Shown here piece after piece: positions 46,089 to 56,839 of a stretch of 64,000 bases of DNA. The position numbers were made by a program, and so were the translations under genes. The notes beneath the pieces are model-generated. The model did not search any database. It was not told the origin of the DNA and saw only the letters and a list, made by a program, of their open reading frames with translations. The DNA comes from Mycolicibacillus parakoreensis. Its GTDB lineage: Bacteria > Actinomycetota > Actinomycetes > Mycobacteriales > Mycobacteriaceae. Position 1 is the first letter of the stretch; every line of letters begins with the position of its first letter. The DNA lies in contig NZ_CP092365.1 of assembly GCF_022370835.2 (NCBI RefSeq), forward strand, positions 2,418,001 through 2,482,000. The letters are read 5' to 3'.

Positions 46089-47012
46089 CTAACCGGTCGA
46101 CGGCAGCGGTTCGGGGCGGATGGTGTCGCGGCCGCCGGAGCGCGCGGCCATGGTGGCGGCCTCGCCACGGGCCAGCGACACCGTCGCCACGATCACCAGC
46201 CCCACCCCGATGGCCACCGCCACGTCTTCGGTGCCGCCGGCGTCGATGGTCTCGTTGAGCAGCAACACCCCGAGCACGCTGGCGACCAGTGGTTTGGCCA
46301 CCGTGATCGTCGGCATCGAGGCGGTGAGCGCCCCGGCACGAAACGACGACTGTTGGAAGATCATCCCGGCCAGGGTGGCGGCCAGCCAGGGCAGCAGTTC
46401 GGGGGCGCGCAGCACCGCCATCGCGCCGTCGGCGCGCAGGGTGTCGACGAGCACCTTGGTCAACACCGCGAACACCGCCAGCGAGGTCCCGGCGACCACC
46501 GCGAGCAGCACCGCCGCCGCCGGGCGACCGGAGTAGATGCGAGCGGCCACCACGCAGACCACCAGCACCGTGACCAGCACGACGGCCACGGTGACCCACA
46601 TCGCGGTCGGGGCCCGGTGGCTGCCCTCGACGGGGTCGCCGACCACGACCACCACCGCCAGGGCGCCGGCGAGTACCCCGGCCCACCACCACTCGGCGCG
46701 GCTGACCCCGTGGCGGGTGAGGCGCGCGTAGATCGGCAGCGCGAACAGCAGCGCGGTGACCTGCAGTCCGGTCACCAACATCACCGAGCCGTAGACCAGC
46801 GCGGCGGCCTGCAGCCCGTAGTTGGCGACCGCGGCGACCCCCCCGCCCCAGAACCGCACGTCGCGCAGCGACATCCGGAACAGCTCCAGGTGTCCGACGC
46901 GCTCCTTGTCGGTGACCTCCTGGGCGGAGCGTTGCCGGATCACGTCGCCGATCGCCGAGGCCAGCGCCGCGCACAGCGCCAGCGCCACGGCGATGATCGC
47001 GTTCGTCGTCAT
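46089..47012 (-). CDS. DMT-superfamily (EamA-like) membrane transporter (Rv2729c-like)
   Basis: A protein of 307 residues with nine or ten hydrophobic segments. The pattern of short helices, including GGGVAAVANYGLQAAALVYGSV and KPLVASVLGVLLLNETID near the end, is that of EamA/DMT permeases. Substrate is unknown. It is the first gene of a probable DMT-LigB-miaA-dapF-hflX run. The 369 bp upstream are gene-free. Confidence 0.83.
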   Translation of the reverse strand: MTTNAIIAVALALCAALASAIGDVIRQRSAQEVTDKERVGHLELFRMSLRDVRFWGGGVAAVANYGLQAAALVYGSVMLVTGLQVTALLFALPIYARLTRHGVSRAEWWWAGVLAGALAVVVVVGDPVEGSHRAPTAMWVTVAVVLVTVLVVCVVAARIYSGRPAAAVLLAVVAGTSLAVFAVLTKVLVDTLRADGAMAVLRAPELLPWLAATLAGMIFQQSSFRAGALTASMPTITVAKPLVASVLGVLLLNETIDAGGTEDVAVAIGVGLVIVATVSLARGEAATMAARSGGRDTIRPEPLPSTG

Positions 47013-47381
47013 AGGCTCGCTGGTCTCCTCAACCGATGTCGGGTCCGCGGCGAGCGCACCCGCGGATCGGGACGCGTCGCGGCGGCTGGCGCGGCGCCAG
47101 CCGATGCTCGGTCAGACTCTCGGGGGGCTACACTACCGGCCGGTACCGGGCTCCCGGCGAGCAACTCGGTCTCGATCGGGCCTCGGAACCCGGGGTGGCC
47201 GGGCCGCCGAAGGTGGCGACGGACCGGGACGCAAGCTGCTTGAATACTGGTGGGTGCCGCAGCGTCACGGTGGCGCTGCGCCCCCGTCCGGCCCAGGGCC
47301 GGCGGCGAGTTGTCAGCGACGGCGCCGCACTGCGCGGCAGGAACGCGGGATCGACCCCGCCGAGAGTAGGTGACGGTAGCC
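47013..47381. other. 369-bp gene-free divergent intergenic region
   Basis: No coding frame here looks real. A TACACT -10-like box lies at 47129-47134. A GCCGCC-GAA-GGTGGC hairpin follows, and then GGGACGCAAGC ... GGGTGCCG, echoing parts of the GEMM (c-di-GMP-I) riboswitch core. It could be a long 5' leader of the DUF349 gene or a small RNA. Evidence is weak. Confidence 0.4.
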
Positions 47382-48716
47382 ATGACTCCCCCCGAGACCT
47401 CCCCCGACCCGGCGGGCCGCGCACCCAAACCCAGACCGGCGCCCCGCCCCGGCCCGGGCCCGCGCCCGGCGGTCGCCCCGCTGCCGACCGTGGTCGCCCC
47501 GGCCGGCAGCGACCCCCGACGGTTCGGCCGGGTCGACGACGACGGCACCGTCTGGCTGATCACCGCGAGCGGCGAACGCACCGTCGGATCGTGGCAGGCC
47601 GGTGACCCCGACGCGGCGTTCGCCCATTTCGGCCGCCGGTTCGATGATCTGAGCACCGAGGTCGCGCTGTTGGAGGAGCGACTGGCCGCCGGCAGCGGCG
47701 ATGCGCGCAAAATCCGGGCGTCGGCCGCGGCGCTGGCCGAGACCCTGCCGACCGCCGCGGTGCTCGGCGACGTCGATGCCCTGGCCGACCGGCTGGCCCT
47801 GATCGTGGAGCACGCCGACTCCGCGGTCACCGCCGACCGGCAGCGCCGCGACGCCGTGCGGGCCGACGCCACCGCCCGCAAGGAGGCGCTGGCCGCCGAG
47901 GCCGAGGACCTCGCGGCCAACGCCACCCAGTGGAAGGCGGCCGGCGACCGGTTGCGCGCGATCCTCGACGAGTGGCGCACCATCCGCGGGGTGGACCGCC
48001 GAACCGATGACACGCTGTGGAAGCGGTATTCGGCCGCCCGGGAGACGTTCAACCGTCGGCGCGGCTCCCACTTCGCCGACCTGGACCGCGAACGCGCGGC
48101 CGCCAAGACCGCCAAGCAGCGGCTGTGTGTGCGCGCCGAAGAGCTCAGCGGCTCCACCGACTGGGCGGCCACCAGCCGGGCGTTCCGCGACCTGCTGGCG
48201 CAGTGGAAGGCCGCCGGGCGCGCGCCCCGTGATGTCGACGACGCGCTGTGGCAGCGCTTCAAGGCCGCCCAGGACGTGTTCTTCACCGCCCGCAACGCCG
48301 CCAGCGCCGAGCGGGACGCCGAGCTGCAGGCCAACGCCGCCGCCAAGGAGGAGCTGTTGGCCCGGGCGGAGAGACTCGACGTCGGCAACCTCAAGGCGGC
48401 CCGCGCGGCGCTGCGGTCGATCACCGACAAGTGGGACTCCCTGGGCAAGGCGCCCCGCGATCAGTCCGGTGAGCTCGAACGCCGGTTGCGTGCGGTGGAG
48501 AAGAAGGTCCGCGACGCCGCCGACGCCGGCCGGGTCGACCCGGAGGCGCAGGCCCGCGCCGACCAGTTCCGGGTCCGCGCCGAACAGTTCGAACGGCAGG
48601 CGCACAAAGCCCAGGAGGCCGGACGCACCAGCGAGGCCGCCGAGGCCGCGGCCAACGCCGCCCAGTGGCGGCAGTGGGCGGAGGCCGCGGCGGCGGCGGT
48701 GCAGCGCAGGCCCTGA
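47382..48716 (+). CDS. DUF349-repeat coiled-coil protein (Rv2731-like)
   Basis: A protein of 444 residues from ATG 47382; a GTG at 47370 would add four. After a Pro-rich N-terminus (about 1-45) come repeated DUF349 three-helix units, recognisable by W-containing repeats such as [36 protein letters not shown] and [17 protein letters not shown]. The whole is highly charged, Ala-rich and helical. DUF349 proteins are of unclear function; some bind RNA or ribosomes in other bacteria. The last 60 residues are Ala/Gln-rich. Confidence 0.88.
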   Translation: MTPPETSPDPAGRAPKPRPAPRPGPGPRPAVAPLPTVVAPAGSDPRRFGRVDDDGTVWLITASGERTVGSWQAGDPDAAFAHFGRRFDDLSTEVALLEERLAAGSGDARKIRASAAALAETLPTAAVLGDVDALADRLALIVEHADSAVTADRQRRDAVRADATARKEALAAEAEDLAANATQWKAAGDRLRAILDEWRTIRGVDRRTDDTLWKRYSAARETFNRRRGSHFADLDRERAAAKTAKQRLCVRAEELSGSTDWAATSRAFRDLLAQWKAAGRAPRDVDDALWQRFKAAQDVFFTARNAASAERDAELQANAAAKEELLARAERLDVGNLKAARAALRSITDKWDSLGKAPRDQSGELERRLRAVEKKVRDAADAGRVDPEAQARADQFRVRAEQFERQAHKAQEAGRTSEAAEAAANAAQWRQWAEAAAAAVQRRP

Positions 48717-48756
48717 CCGTCGCGAGACTCGGGGGGCGTGACTCGGGGGGGCGTGA

Positions 48757-49386
48757 CTAAGGGGCCGGGTCGTCGGGCCGGCCGGGGGAACCGGGGTCGT
48801 CGGGCGGCGGGGTGTCGTCGAGCAGTTTTTTGGCTTGCTGTTCCCCGACCGCGCGCCGCCGATCCTGTTCGGCGGCCAGCTGCACCACGGTGCGCGACCA
48901 CACCACCCGTGCCCAGTGGAAGGTCAACGCGATCAGCACGAACCAGGCGATGAGCAGCCCCACCGCCGGGCCGGGCTGACCGGCCGGGGCGGTCTGACGG
49001 CTCCAGACCGCCAGCAGGCCGAGCACGCTGGCGGTGGCCGAGCCGGCCAGCGCCACCCACGCCACCGCCCAGCGGCGGGTCATCAACGCCAACATCGAGA
49101 AGCCGACGCCGAACACCAGCGCCAGCCAGCCGAACACCCGCATCGGCAGGGTCACGTCGGCGACGGTGGCGTCCTCCGAGCCGAACAGCAGATCCCAGCC
49201 GCGCACGTCGCCGGTGTGCGGCAGGATGAACGACGCCAGCAGCACGAAGACCAGGATCGCCACCACCACGCCGCGCCCGCCGGGTTCGATCTCGCGGGCG
49301 ATGCGCCGTTCGACCCGTTCCAGGTCGCCGCGGTAGGCGTCGAAGGCCGCGGTGTCGTCGGGCGGTTCGGGGGTGTCGGCGCTCAT
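48757..49386 (-). CDS. Membrane protein of unknown function (Rv2732c-like)
   Basis: A protein of 209 residues starting at ATG 49384-49386, overlapping the miaB stop (ATGA). An acidic cytoplasmic N-terminus ([20 protein letters not shown]) precedes four hydrophobic segments, and a Pro/Asp-rich tail ends the protein. The conserved block is [20 protein letters not shown]. Tight coupling to miaB is kept in Mtb but gives no functional clue. No domain name can be assigned. Confidence 0.82.
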   Translation of the reverse strand: MSADTPEPPDDTAAFDAYRGDLERVERRIAREIEPGGRGVVVAILVFVLLASFILPHTGDVRGWDLLFGSEDATVADVTLPMRVFGWLALVFGVGFSMLALMTRRWAVAWVALAGSATASVLGLLAVWSRQTAPAGQPGPAVGLLIAWFVLIALTFHWARVVWSRTVVQLAAEQDRRRAVGEQQAKKLLDDTPPPDDPGSPGRPDDPAP

Positions 49387-50921
49387 CGGGCGCACCCGGT
49401 GCTCGCCGGCGCCACGGTGGGCGCACCGATACCGGGCATCCCCAGCCCGACCCCCCGGGGCCGCCGTCCGGCCTCGTGGGCGTCCCCGGCCCGGGTGCGC
49501 CGGTGGGTGCGCAGCGCCGCGTCGGCGATCAGGTGGTGCGGGGCCGCGCCGGTCACGGTGGTGGTCACGATGTCGCCGGGACGTACCGGATGCTCGCCGG
49601 GGGCGAAGTGCACCAGCCGTCCGTCGCGGGCCCGCCCGCTCATCCGCGCGGTCTGGGCGTCTTTGCGCCCCTCCCCGGTGGCGACCAGCAGCTCGACGGT
49701 GCGGCCGACCTGGTCGCGGTTCTCCTCCAGCGAGATCTGTTCCTGCACGGCGATCAACCGGTCGTAGCGCTGCTGGACCACCGCCTTGGGCACCTGCCCG
49801 TCGAGTTCGGCGGCCGGGGTGCCCGGGCGCGGGGAGTATTGGAAGGTGAACGCCGAGGAGAACCGGGCACGGCGCACCACCTCGAGGGTGTCGGCGAAAT
49901 CGGCCTCGGTCTCTCCCGGGAATCCGACGATGAGGTCGGTGGTGATCGCCGCGTGCGGCATCGCCGCGCGCACCCGGTCGAGGATCGCCAGGAACTTCTC
50001 CGCCCGGTACGAGCGGCGCATGGCACGCAGAACCCGGTCGGATCCCGACTGCAGCGGCATGTGCAGATTCGGGCACACATTGGGGGTCTGGGCCATCGCC
50101 TCGATGACGTCGTCGGTGAATTCCGCCGGGTGCGGGGAGGTGAACCGGACCCGCTCCAGTCCGTCGACCGCACCGCAGGAACGCAGCAGTTCGGCGAACG
50201 CTCCCCGGTTGCGCGCCAGGGTGGGATCGGCGAACGACACCCCGTAGGCGTTGACGTTCTGGCCCAGCAGGGTGATCTCGACGACCCCCTCGGCGGCCAG
50301 CGCGCGCACCTCGGCCAGGATGTCGGCGGGGCTGCGGTCGACCTCCCGGCCGCGCAGCGACGGCACGATGCAAAAGGTGCAGCTGTTGTTGCAGCCCACC
50401 GAGATCGACACCCAGGCGGCGTAGGCGGATTCGCGGGCGGCCGGCAGCGTGGAGGGGAACTCCTGCAGCGCCTCGACGATCTCGACCTGGGCGGTCTGGT
50501 TGTGGCGGGCGCGCTCCAGCAGCACCGGCAGCGATCCGATGTTGTGGGTGCCGAACACCACGTCGACCCACGGTGCCCGCGTCAGCACCGCGGACTTGTC
50601 CTTTTGGGCCAGACACCCGCCGACGGCGATCTGCATGTCGGGGTCACGTTGTTTGCGCGGGGCCAGATGGCTGAGGTTGCCGTAGAGCTTGTTGTCGGCG
50701 TTCTCCCGCACCGCGCAGGTGTTGAACACCACCACGTCGGCGTCGGCGCCGTCGGGGGCGCGCACGTAGCCGGCCGCCTCCAGCAGCCCGGCCAGCCGTT
50801 CCGAATCGTGGACGTTCATCTGGCAGCCGTAGGTACGGATCTGGTAGCTGCGCCTCGTCGCCGCCCCCGCCGTGGGGGCCGCCGGAGCGGTCTGCGCCGC
50901 CTGCAGCTCCGTGGAAATCAC
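49383..50921 (-). CDS. miaB: tRNA-2-methylthio-N6-dimethylallyladenosine synthase MiaB
   Basis: A protein of 512 residues, the same as Mtb Rv2733c. The N-terminal methylthiotransferase domain has its three cluster cysteines in [24 protein letters not shown] and [10 protein letters not shown]. The radical-SAM triad is [23 protein letters not shown] domain follows ([16 protein letters not shown]). It adds the methylthio group to i6A37 made by MiaA. The C-terminal 80 residues are Arg/Gly-rich and variable. It is downstream of recX on the same strand. Confidence 0.96.
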   Translation of the reverse strand: MISTELQAAQTAPAAPTAGAATRRSYQIRTYGCQMNVHDSERLAGLLEAAGYVRAPDGADADVVVFNTCAVRENADNKLYGNLSHLAPRKQRDPDMQIAVGGCLAQKDKSAVLTRAPWVDVVFGTHNIGSLPVLLERARHNQTAQVEIVEALQEFPSTLPAARESAYAAWVSISVGCNNSCTFCIVPSLRGREVDRSPADILAEVRALAAEGVVEITLLGQNVNAYGVSFADPTLARNRGAFAELLRSCGAVDGLERVRFTSPHPAEFTDDVIEAMAQTPNVCPNLHMPLQSGSDRVLRAMRRSYRAEKFLAILDRVRAAMPHAAITTDLIVGFPGETEADFADTLEVVRRARFSSAFTFQYSPRPGTPAAELDGQVPKAVVQQRYDRLIAVQEQISLEENRDQVGRTVELLVATGEGRKDAQTARMSGRARDGRLVHFAPGEHPVRPGDIVTTTVTGAAPHHLIADAALRTHRRTRAGDAHEAGRRPRGVGLGMPGIGAPTVAPASTGCAR

Positions 50922-51439
50922 GCTCCCATGGTACGGCGACGCGGCCCGCGCGAGCGCACTAGGTGCGCCGGCGCTCCAGCTCCAACGCCACCGCCGAACT
51001 CACCACGTCGTAGGCCATCGCCGGGGGGTAACCACGCCGGCTGAGCATCGCCACCAGCCGCCGCGCGGTTTTCAGCTGGTCACCGTCGAGTCTCTCGCGC
51101 CGCAGCCGGGCGGTGACCAACTGTTCGGCACGGCTGCGTTCGGTGTCGGGATCGAGCTCGGCCAGCGCGGCGTCGATCACCGCCTCCTCGACGCCTTTGG
51201 TCCGCAGTTCGGCGACGAGCGCGCGGCGGCCCTTGCCGGCGTTGCGGTGACGCGACCGCACCCACTGTTCGGCGAAGTCGGCGTCGTCGACCAGCCCCAC
51301 CTCGGTCAGGCGGTCGAGTACCGCGGTGCTCAGCTCGTCGGGATAGCCGCGGCGAGCCAGCTTGTCGGCCAACTCTGCGCGGGTGCGCGCCCGCACGGTC
51401 AGCAGGCGCAGACAGTAGGCCCGCGCCTGCTCGGTGCGC

Positions 51440-52501
<1,062 letters not shown>

Positions 52502-52558
52502 GAGGATCTCCGTTTCTGTTCCGGTGTTCGGTTGACCGGTGTCGGTCAGGTGGCCGTG

Positions 52559-52581
52559 ACGCTAGCGACCCGGTCCGACAA
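52559..52581 (-). promoter_or_regulatory. RecA-NDp (PafBC-type) promoter of recA
   Basis: On the minus strand TTGTCGGAC (52581-52573), 8 bp, then TAGCGT (52564-52559) fits the published LexA-independent motif TTGTCRGTG-N8-TANNNT at all strongly conserved positions. It lies about 57 bp upstream of the recA ATG. Confidence 0.7.
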
Positions 52582-52625
52582 GTGGGTCCGACCAGCAGCT
52601 GTGCCTCGAACACTCCCCACCGTAG

Positions 52626-52641
52626 ACGAACGGGTGTTCGA
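52626..52641. promoter_or_regulatory. LexA (SOS) box upstream of recA
   Basis: ACGAACGGGTGTTCGA matches TCGAAC-N4-GTTCGA with one end mismatch. It lies 125 bp upstream of the recA start, upstream of the RecA-NDp promoter, giving recA dual damage control. Confidence 0.75.
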
Positions 52642-52703
52642 TTGTCGGGGTGACACGCCGAACGGCTCCGCCCGATGTGTCCCGACGGCGCTCGCCGTGG
52701 CGC

Positions 52704-52898
52704 TCACCAGTGCTCGCGGGGCACATCGAAGTCCGCGCACAGCCCGCGCCACACCGCCCGCGGCTCCACCCCGTCCTCGATGGCCTGTGCGGCGGTGCGC
52801 CCGTCGAACCCGCTCACCACGTGGTCGACCAGCACCGACGAGCCGTAGGCCGCACCGAACCGCTCGGCAACCAGCTCATGAAACTCCGTCAGCCGCAC
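52704..52898 (-). CDS. DUF3046 protein (Rv2738c-like)
   Basis: A protein of 64 residues from GTG 52896-52898. It is almost identical to Mtb Rv2738c (RLTEFHELVAERFGAAYGSS; VSGFDGRTAAQAIEDGVEPR; VWRGLCADFDVPREHW). The extreme conservation of such a short protein next to recA suggests a real but unknown role. No motif beyond DUF3046 can be named. The glycosyltransferase gene ends 15 bp upstream. Confidence 0.9.
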   Translation of the reverse strand: MRLTEFHELVAERFGAAYGSSVLVDHVVSGFDGRTAAQAIEDGVEPRAVWRGLCADFDVPREHW

Positions 52899-52912
52899 GC
52901 CACCCAAGGTAC

Positions 52913-54082
52913 TCAGTGCCGGTGCACGACCTCGTGGCAGACCGCCACCGGGTCGTGCACCGTCGCGGCACCGGCGGCGGCCCGGGCCGCCGCCGCCCGG
53001 TAGCGCGGCTCCTGCAGCACCGTCGCCACCGCCGCGGCCAGGGCCGCCTCGGTGAGCGGACGCACCAACTCCCCGCTGCCCTGCCGGACCACCCGGTTGG
53101 CGATCTCCCACTGATCACCGCCGCCGGGCACCAGCACCAGCGGCACCCCCGCCAGCAGCGTCTTGGCGACCATCCCGTGGCCCCCACCGCAGACCACCAC
53201 GTCGGCCTGCTGCAGCAACCGGTCTTGGCGTCCCAGCCCGACGACGGCCCACGGGGGGACCGCGGCGGGGCGCCCGGTCAACCGGGAGACCGCCAGCCGC
53301 GCCCCGGCCGGCAGCGTGCGGCCCGGGGTCAGCGCCTGCACGGCGAGTTCGGCCATCCCGGCGGCCCCGGTGGTCGCCGTCGACGGGGCCACCACCACCA
53401 GCGGTCCCGCCCCCGGCGGGACCGCCAGCACCGCCTCGGTCGGTTCGAAATGCAGCGGACCGACCAGCACCGCCTCGGCCGGCCAGTCCGGGCGGGGCAC
53501 CTCCAGGGCCGGCAGGGTGGCGATGAGTCGCCGACGGGGCCCGGGGTCGTCGGCGGGCAGCCCGATGCCTTGCCGGGCCGCCGCACGTTGGCTCAGCCCC
53601 CGCCGCCATGAACGCGCGCTCAGGGTGCGCAGCAGCGCGTCGCGCGCCCGCCCGCGCAGCCCGGTGCCGGGGGCCAGACCGCTGCCGATCGGGGGCAGTC
53701 CCCGCGACGGGCGGTACAGCGGATGCGGGTTGAGCTCCACCCAGGGCATCCCGAGCAGGTCGGCGGCCATGCCGCCGGCGGCGGTGATGACGTCGCTGAT
53801 CACCAGGTCGGGGGCGAGCGCCCGGATCTGCGGCACGTTGAGCACCGCCATCCGGGCGGCCCGCTGGTGGATCTTGGCGCCGGCGTCCAGGTCGTCGTCG
53901 GCGGCGGTGACCTCCAGGCCGAGCAGCTCGGCGGCCTGCACCCCGGCGCGGTGGGCGGTGTCGAGCCACGCGGTGCCGGTGAGCAGGGTGGCCGAATCGC
54001 CGGCGGCACTCAGACGCTGACACAACGCGATCGCCGGGAAGCAATGGCCGGGATCGGGTCCGGCGACCACCACGACACGCAC
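52913..54082 (-). CDS. GT1-type glycosyltransferase (Rv2739c-like)
   Basis: A protein of 389 residues (Mtb 388) with the two-lobed GT-B organisation. The N-lobe begins RVVVVAGPDPGHCFPAIALC. The C-lobe nucleotide-sugar motif is VVCGGGHGMVAKTLLAGVPL, with LVPGGGDQWEIANRVVRQGS, similar to MGT/UGT-like enzymes that glycosylate lipids or macrolides. The acceptor is unknown. It lies upstream of DUF3046 and recA on the same strand and is divergent from ephG. Confidence 0.87.
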   Translation of the reverse strand: MRVVVVAGPDPGHCFPAIALCQRLSAAGDSATLLTGTAWLDTAHRAGVQAAELLGLEVTAADDDLDAGAKIHQRAARMAVLNVPQIRALAPDLVISDVITAAGGMAADLLGMPWVELNPHPLYRPSRGLPPIGSGLAPGTGLRGRARDALLRTLSARSWRRGLSQRAAARQGIGLPADDPGPRRRLIATLPALEVPRPDWPAEAVLVGPLHFEPTEAVLAVPPGAGPLVVVAPSTATTGAAGMAELAVQALTPGRTLPAGARLAVSRLTGRPAAVPPWAVVGLGRQDRLLQQADVVVCGGGHGMVAKTLLAGVPLVLVPGGGDQWEIANRVVRQGSGELVRPLTEAALAAAVATVLQEPRYRAAAARAAAGAATVHDPVAVCHEVVHRH

Positions 54083-54146
54083 CGACCTACCTTGTCACGG
54101 TCGCCCGCGGGCCCCGACGCCGGGAGCACCGGCGTCTGTGACCGTT

Positions 54147-54152
54147 TACGCT
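54147..54152 (+). promoter_or_regulatory. Leaderless -10 box (TACGCT) of ephG
   Basis: TACGCT ends 7 nt before the ATG at 54160, supporting that start over the GTG at 54154. Confidence 0.45.
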
Positions 54153-54159
54153 GGTGATC

Positions 54160-54597
54160 ATGACCGACCAGATTCCGACTCCGCTGCCCGCCGACCACGT
54201 CGGTCGCGTCGACGCCCTGCTGGGCGCGCTGCAGGACCAGGACTTCGACCTGCTTGCCGAGGTCCTCGATGAGAACGTCGTCTACCAAAACGTCGGGCTG
54301 CCGACCGTTCGCGGCCGCCGTGCGGTGGTGTCGATGCTGCGCCGGATGCAGGGCCGGATCGGGTTCGAGGTGAAAACCCACCGCGCCGCCACCGACGGGG
54401 CGAGCGTGCTCAACGAACGCACCGATGTGTTGATCATCGGGCCGCTGCGGCTGCAATTCTGGGTGTGCGGGGTCTTCGAGGTCCACGACAATCGAATCAC
54501 CCTGTGGCGCGACTACTTCGACATGGCCGATATATTCAAGGCGACCGTGCGGGGGCTCGTCGGCGCGGTGATCCCCGCGCTGCGTCCGAGTCTGTGA
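54160..54597 (+). CDS. ephG: Limonene-1,2-epoxide-hydrolase-like epoxide hydrolase EphG
   Basis: A protein of 145 residues (Mtb Rv2740 149). It has the small cone-shaped LEH fold rather than the alpha/beta-hydrolase fold of other Eph proteins. Catalytic residues are visible: Tyr/Asn in VVYQNVGLP, Arg/Asp in LNERTDVLI, and Asp in LWRDYFDMADIF. The Mtb enzyme hydrolyses sterol- and fatty-acid-derived epoxides. It stands alone between the glycosyltransferase and the pspA operon and converges on the latter. Confidence 0.93.
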   Translation: MTDQIPTPLPADHVGRVDALLGALQDQDFDLLAEVLDENVVYQNVGLPTVRGRRAVVSMLRRMQGRIGFEVKTHRAATDGASVLNERTDVLIIGPLRLQFWVCGVFEVHDNRITLWRDYFDMADIFKATVRGLVGAVIPALRPSL

Positions 54598-54616
54598 CGC
54601 TCCCCGCGATCAGCGG

Positions 54617-55417
54617 TCAGCTGCGGTGCATCGCGGCGAGTTCATCGAAGGCATACGCCCAGCTCCGCAGCCGATCGGTCGCCCCGGTCAGCTCGGCGTG
54701 ATAACGCTGACGGCTCATCGGCGAGTCGGCAGCCGAGACTAATTGCGCTGCGGCGGTGACCATTTCATTGTACTGACGCACCCCGCCGCCGAGCTGCGCA
54801 GTGAACGCGTTGATCGTGGGGGTCAGGTGGTCACGCGAATACGGCGAGGCGTTCAGCGCCTTCTCCATCGACACCACCTCGCTGGCGGTGGCCGCCATGG
54901 TGGCCGCGGTTCCGGTGGCGGCGTCCTTCAGTTGCCGAATCTCGCTGTCGGGGAGAAGCTGTCCGCGCTCCAACACTCCCAGAAGGGAGAACAATCCGCG
55001 TTCGGAGGCACCCAGCGCCCACATCGCCGGGCGGGCCGCCGACCCCGGTGGGGGCAGCCGCCGCGCCGGGCTCGGGCGCGCCGCCGGCAGCGGCAGCGAC
55101 CGCAGCCACCGATAGCGCAGCAGCAGCAGCGTCGCCGGGATCGCCGCACCGGCGGCGATCGCGCTGGTGATGATCAACACCCAGACCGGAGTGGTCCAGG
55201 AGGCGAAGACCGCGGTCGCCAGGGCCCAGAACACGCAGGTGACCGTGGCGATCAGGCCCCAGCGCAGCGCCCGACGCCGACGGCGCAGCTGGCGGGCCCG
55301 GGGTTCGGCGGCGACTCCGACCTTGTGGGCCACCAGATCGGCGGCCTCGATCAGCGCCGCGACCGCGCGCCGCGCCACGGTCGGGCCGCCTCCCCTCGCC
55401 TGCCGCTCCCCTGCCAC
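54617..55417 (-). CDS. PspA-operon membrane protein (Rv2743c-like)
   Basis: A protein of 266 residues (Mtb 270), start GTG 55415-55417. After a charged N-terminus come two hydrophobic segments (LRWGLIATVTCVFWALATAVF and VWVLIITSAIAAGAAIPATLL). A cytoplasmic helical C-terminal domain follows, e.g. LDRLLG-type helices around SEIRQLKDAATGTAATMAA. In Mtb this protein anchors PspA at the membrane in the clgR-pspA-rv2743c-rv2742c envelope-stress system. The fourth gene, Rv2742c, is missing here. Confidence 0.87.
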   Translation of the reverse strand: MAGERQARGGGPTVARRAVAALIEAADLVAHKVGVAAEPRARQLRRRRRALRWGLIATVTCVFWALATAVFASWTTPVWVLIITSAIAAGAAIPATLLLLRYRWLRSLPLPAARPSPARRLPPPGSAARPAMWALGASERGLFSLLGVLERGQLLPDSEIRQLKDAATGTAATMAATASEVVSMEKALNASPYSRDHLTPTINAFTAQLGGGVRQYNEMVTAAAQLVSAADSPMSRQRYHAELTGATDRLRSWAYAFDELAAMHRS

Positions 55418-55430
55418 GTCGAGTCCTGCC

Positions 55431-56291
55431 CTACCGTCCCAAGGGGTTTTCCGGTGTGCCGGTCCGGCGCACCGGATCCGGCGGTGCCGGTGATGCGGCA
55501 TCGGCCGATCGCGCGGGCCGGTCTGTCGCGGTCCCGGCCGCCGTGCCGGCGCCCCCGGAGGGCAACGCCTCCCCGCGCATCGAGGCGCGGATCTGCTCCA
55601 GCCGCGAGTGACCGGCCATCTGCACGCCGGCCTGCTCGACCTCCGCCATCCGGCCCTGCACCGAGTTCTGGGCGAGCTCGGCGGCGCCGAGCGCGTTGGC
55701 GTAGCGTCGTTCGATCTTGTCGCGGACCTCATCGAGACTCGGGGTGTTTCCGGGCGCGGCCAGCTCGCTCATCGACCGCAGCGAGGCGCTGACCTGCTCT
55801 TGCATCTTGGCCTGCTCGAGCTGGCTGAGCAGTTTGGTGCGCTCGGCGATCTTCTGCTGCAGCATCATCGCGTTCTGTTCAACCGACTTCTTGGCCTGCC
55901 CCGCCGCCTGCAGGGCCTGATCGTGGAGCACCTTGAGATCCTCCACACTCTGCTCGGCGGTCACCAACTGCGCGGCGAACGCCTCGGCGGCGTTGTTGTA
56001 TTCGGTGGCCTTGGCGGAGTCGCCGGCCGCATCGGCCTGGTCGGCCAGCGTCACCGCCTGACGGACGTTGACCTGCAGTTTTTCGATGTCGGCCAGTTGG
56101 CGGTTGAGCCGCATCTCCAGTTGCCGCTGGTTGCCGATCACCTGCGCGGCCTGCTGGGTCAACGCCTGGTGGGCGCGCTGGGCCTCTTCGATGGCCTGTT
56201 GGATCTGGACCTTCGGGTCGGCGTGCTCATCGATCTTCGCGTTGAACAGCGCCGTCAGATACTTCCATGCCTTGACGAACGGGTTGGCCAT
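55431..56291 (-). CDS. pspA: Phage-shock protein A homologue (35-kDa antigen)
   Basis: A protein of 286 residues (Mtb Rv2744c 270). It is coiled-coil throughout residues 1-225, starting [19 protein letters not shown], with the family's [28 protein letters not shown]-like PspA proteins bind stressed membranes and maintain envelope integrity. The Gly/Pro/Ala-rich C-terminal 60 residues ([18 protein letters not shown]) are disordered and longer than in Mtb. It is co-transcribed with clgR (129 bp upstream) and the Rv2743c-like gene (13 bp downstream). Confidence 0.94.
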   Translation of the reverse strand: MANPFVKAWKYLTALFNAKIDEHADPKVQIQQAIEEAQRAHQALTQQAAQVIGNQRQLEMRLNRQLADIEKLQVNVRQAVTLADQADAAGDSAKATEYNNAAEAFAAQLVTAEQSVEDLKVLHDQALQAAGQAKKSVEQNAMMLQQKIAERTKLLSQLEQAKMQEQVSASLRSMSELAAPGNTPSLDEVRDKIERRYANALGAAELAQNSVQGRMAEVEQAGVQMAGHSRLEQIRASMRGEALPSGGAGTAAGTATDRPARSADAASPAPPDPVRRTGTPENPLGR

Positions 56292-56420
56292 CTCGTCGCT
56301 CCGCCTTCTGTTGCCGCTTCTCCGGTCGCCTGCCGGACCGAACAGGTCTGTCGCTCAATTTATCGGTACCCGACCGTCGGCGCGGCGAATAGCCGAGTCG
56401 AGCCGCGGGTCGACCGCGCC

Positions 56421-56735
56421 TCAGACGGCGCTCAGCGCCGCTGCCGGCGGGATCACCACCTTGAGGTCCGGATCGAACGCCGCCGCCGTCGCCGGGACCT
56501 CGGTGGAGCGCACCTGGTCGCCGGCCGCGCTGAGCACGGTCGCCAGCGGCACCGCCAGCGCCGAGCAGATCGCGTTGAGCAGTTCACTGGAGGCTTCCTT
56601 GCGGCCGCGCTCGACTTCGGAGAGATACCCCAGGCTGACCCGGGCGCTGTCGGAGACCTCCCGCAGCGTGCGCCCCTGCGCGGTTCGGGTCTGGCGCAGC
56701 ACGTCGCCGATCACCTCGCGCAGCAATACCGTCAT
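56421..56735 (-). CDS. clgR: Transcriptional regulator ClgR
   Basis: A protein of 104 residues from the ATG at 56733-56735; the longer open frame upstream is non-coding. The Xre-type helix-turn-helix spans residues 10-65 ([40 protein letters not shown]). ClgR activates clp protease genes and the pspA operon under envelope and redox stress. A SigE-type promoter precedes it. The C-terminal ALSAV-like end resembles degradation tags seen on ClgR proteins that are turned over by Clp. Confidence 0.95.
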   Translation of the reverse strand: MTVLLREVIGDVLRQTRTAQGRTLREVSDSARVSLGYLSEVERGRKEASSELLNAICSALAVPLATVLSAAGDQVRSTEVPATAAAFDPDLKVVIPPAAALSAV

Positions 56736-56791
56736 CGTGTACTCCTCACATCCCGTCGGCTCACATCCCCGTCGGCTGGACTCATCTAGAG

Positions 56792-56819
56792 CAACGACAC
56801 CGGCGCGGGGATGGTTCCC
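56792..56819 (-). promoter_or_regulatory. SigE-type ECF promoter of clgR
   Basis: On the minus strand GGGAAC (56819-56814), 17 bp, CGTTG (56796-56792). Motif and spacing are the same as upstream of sigB in this window. clgR is a known SigE target in Mtb. The clgR ATG is 57 nt downstream. Confidence 0.7.
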
Positions 56820-56839
56820 ACCCGGTCGGGCCGGCCCGG

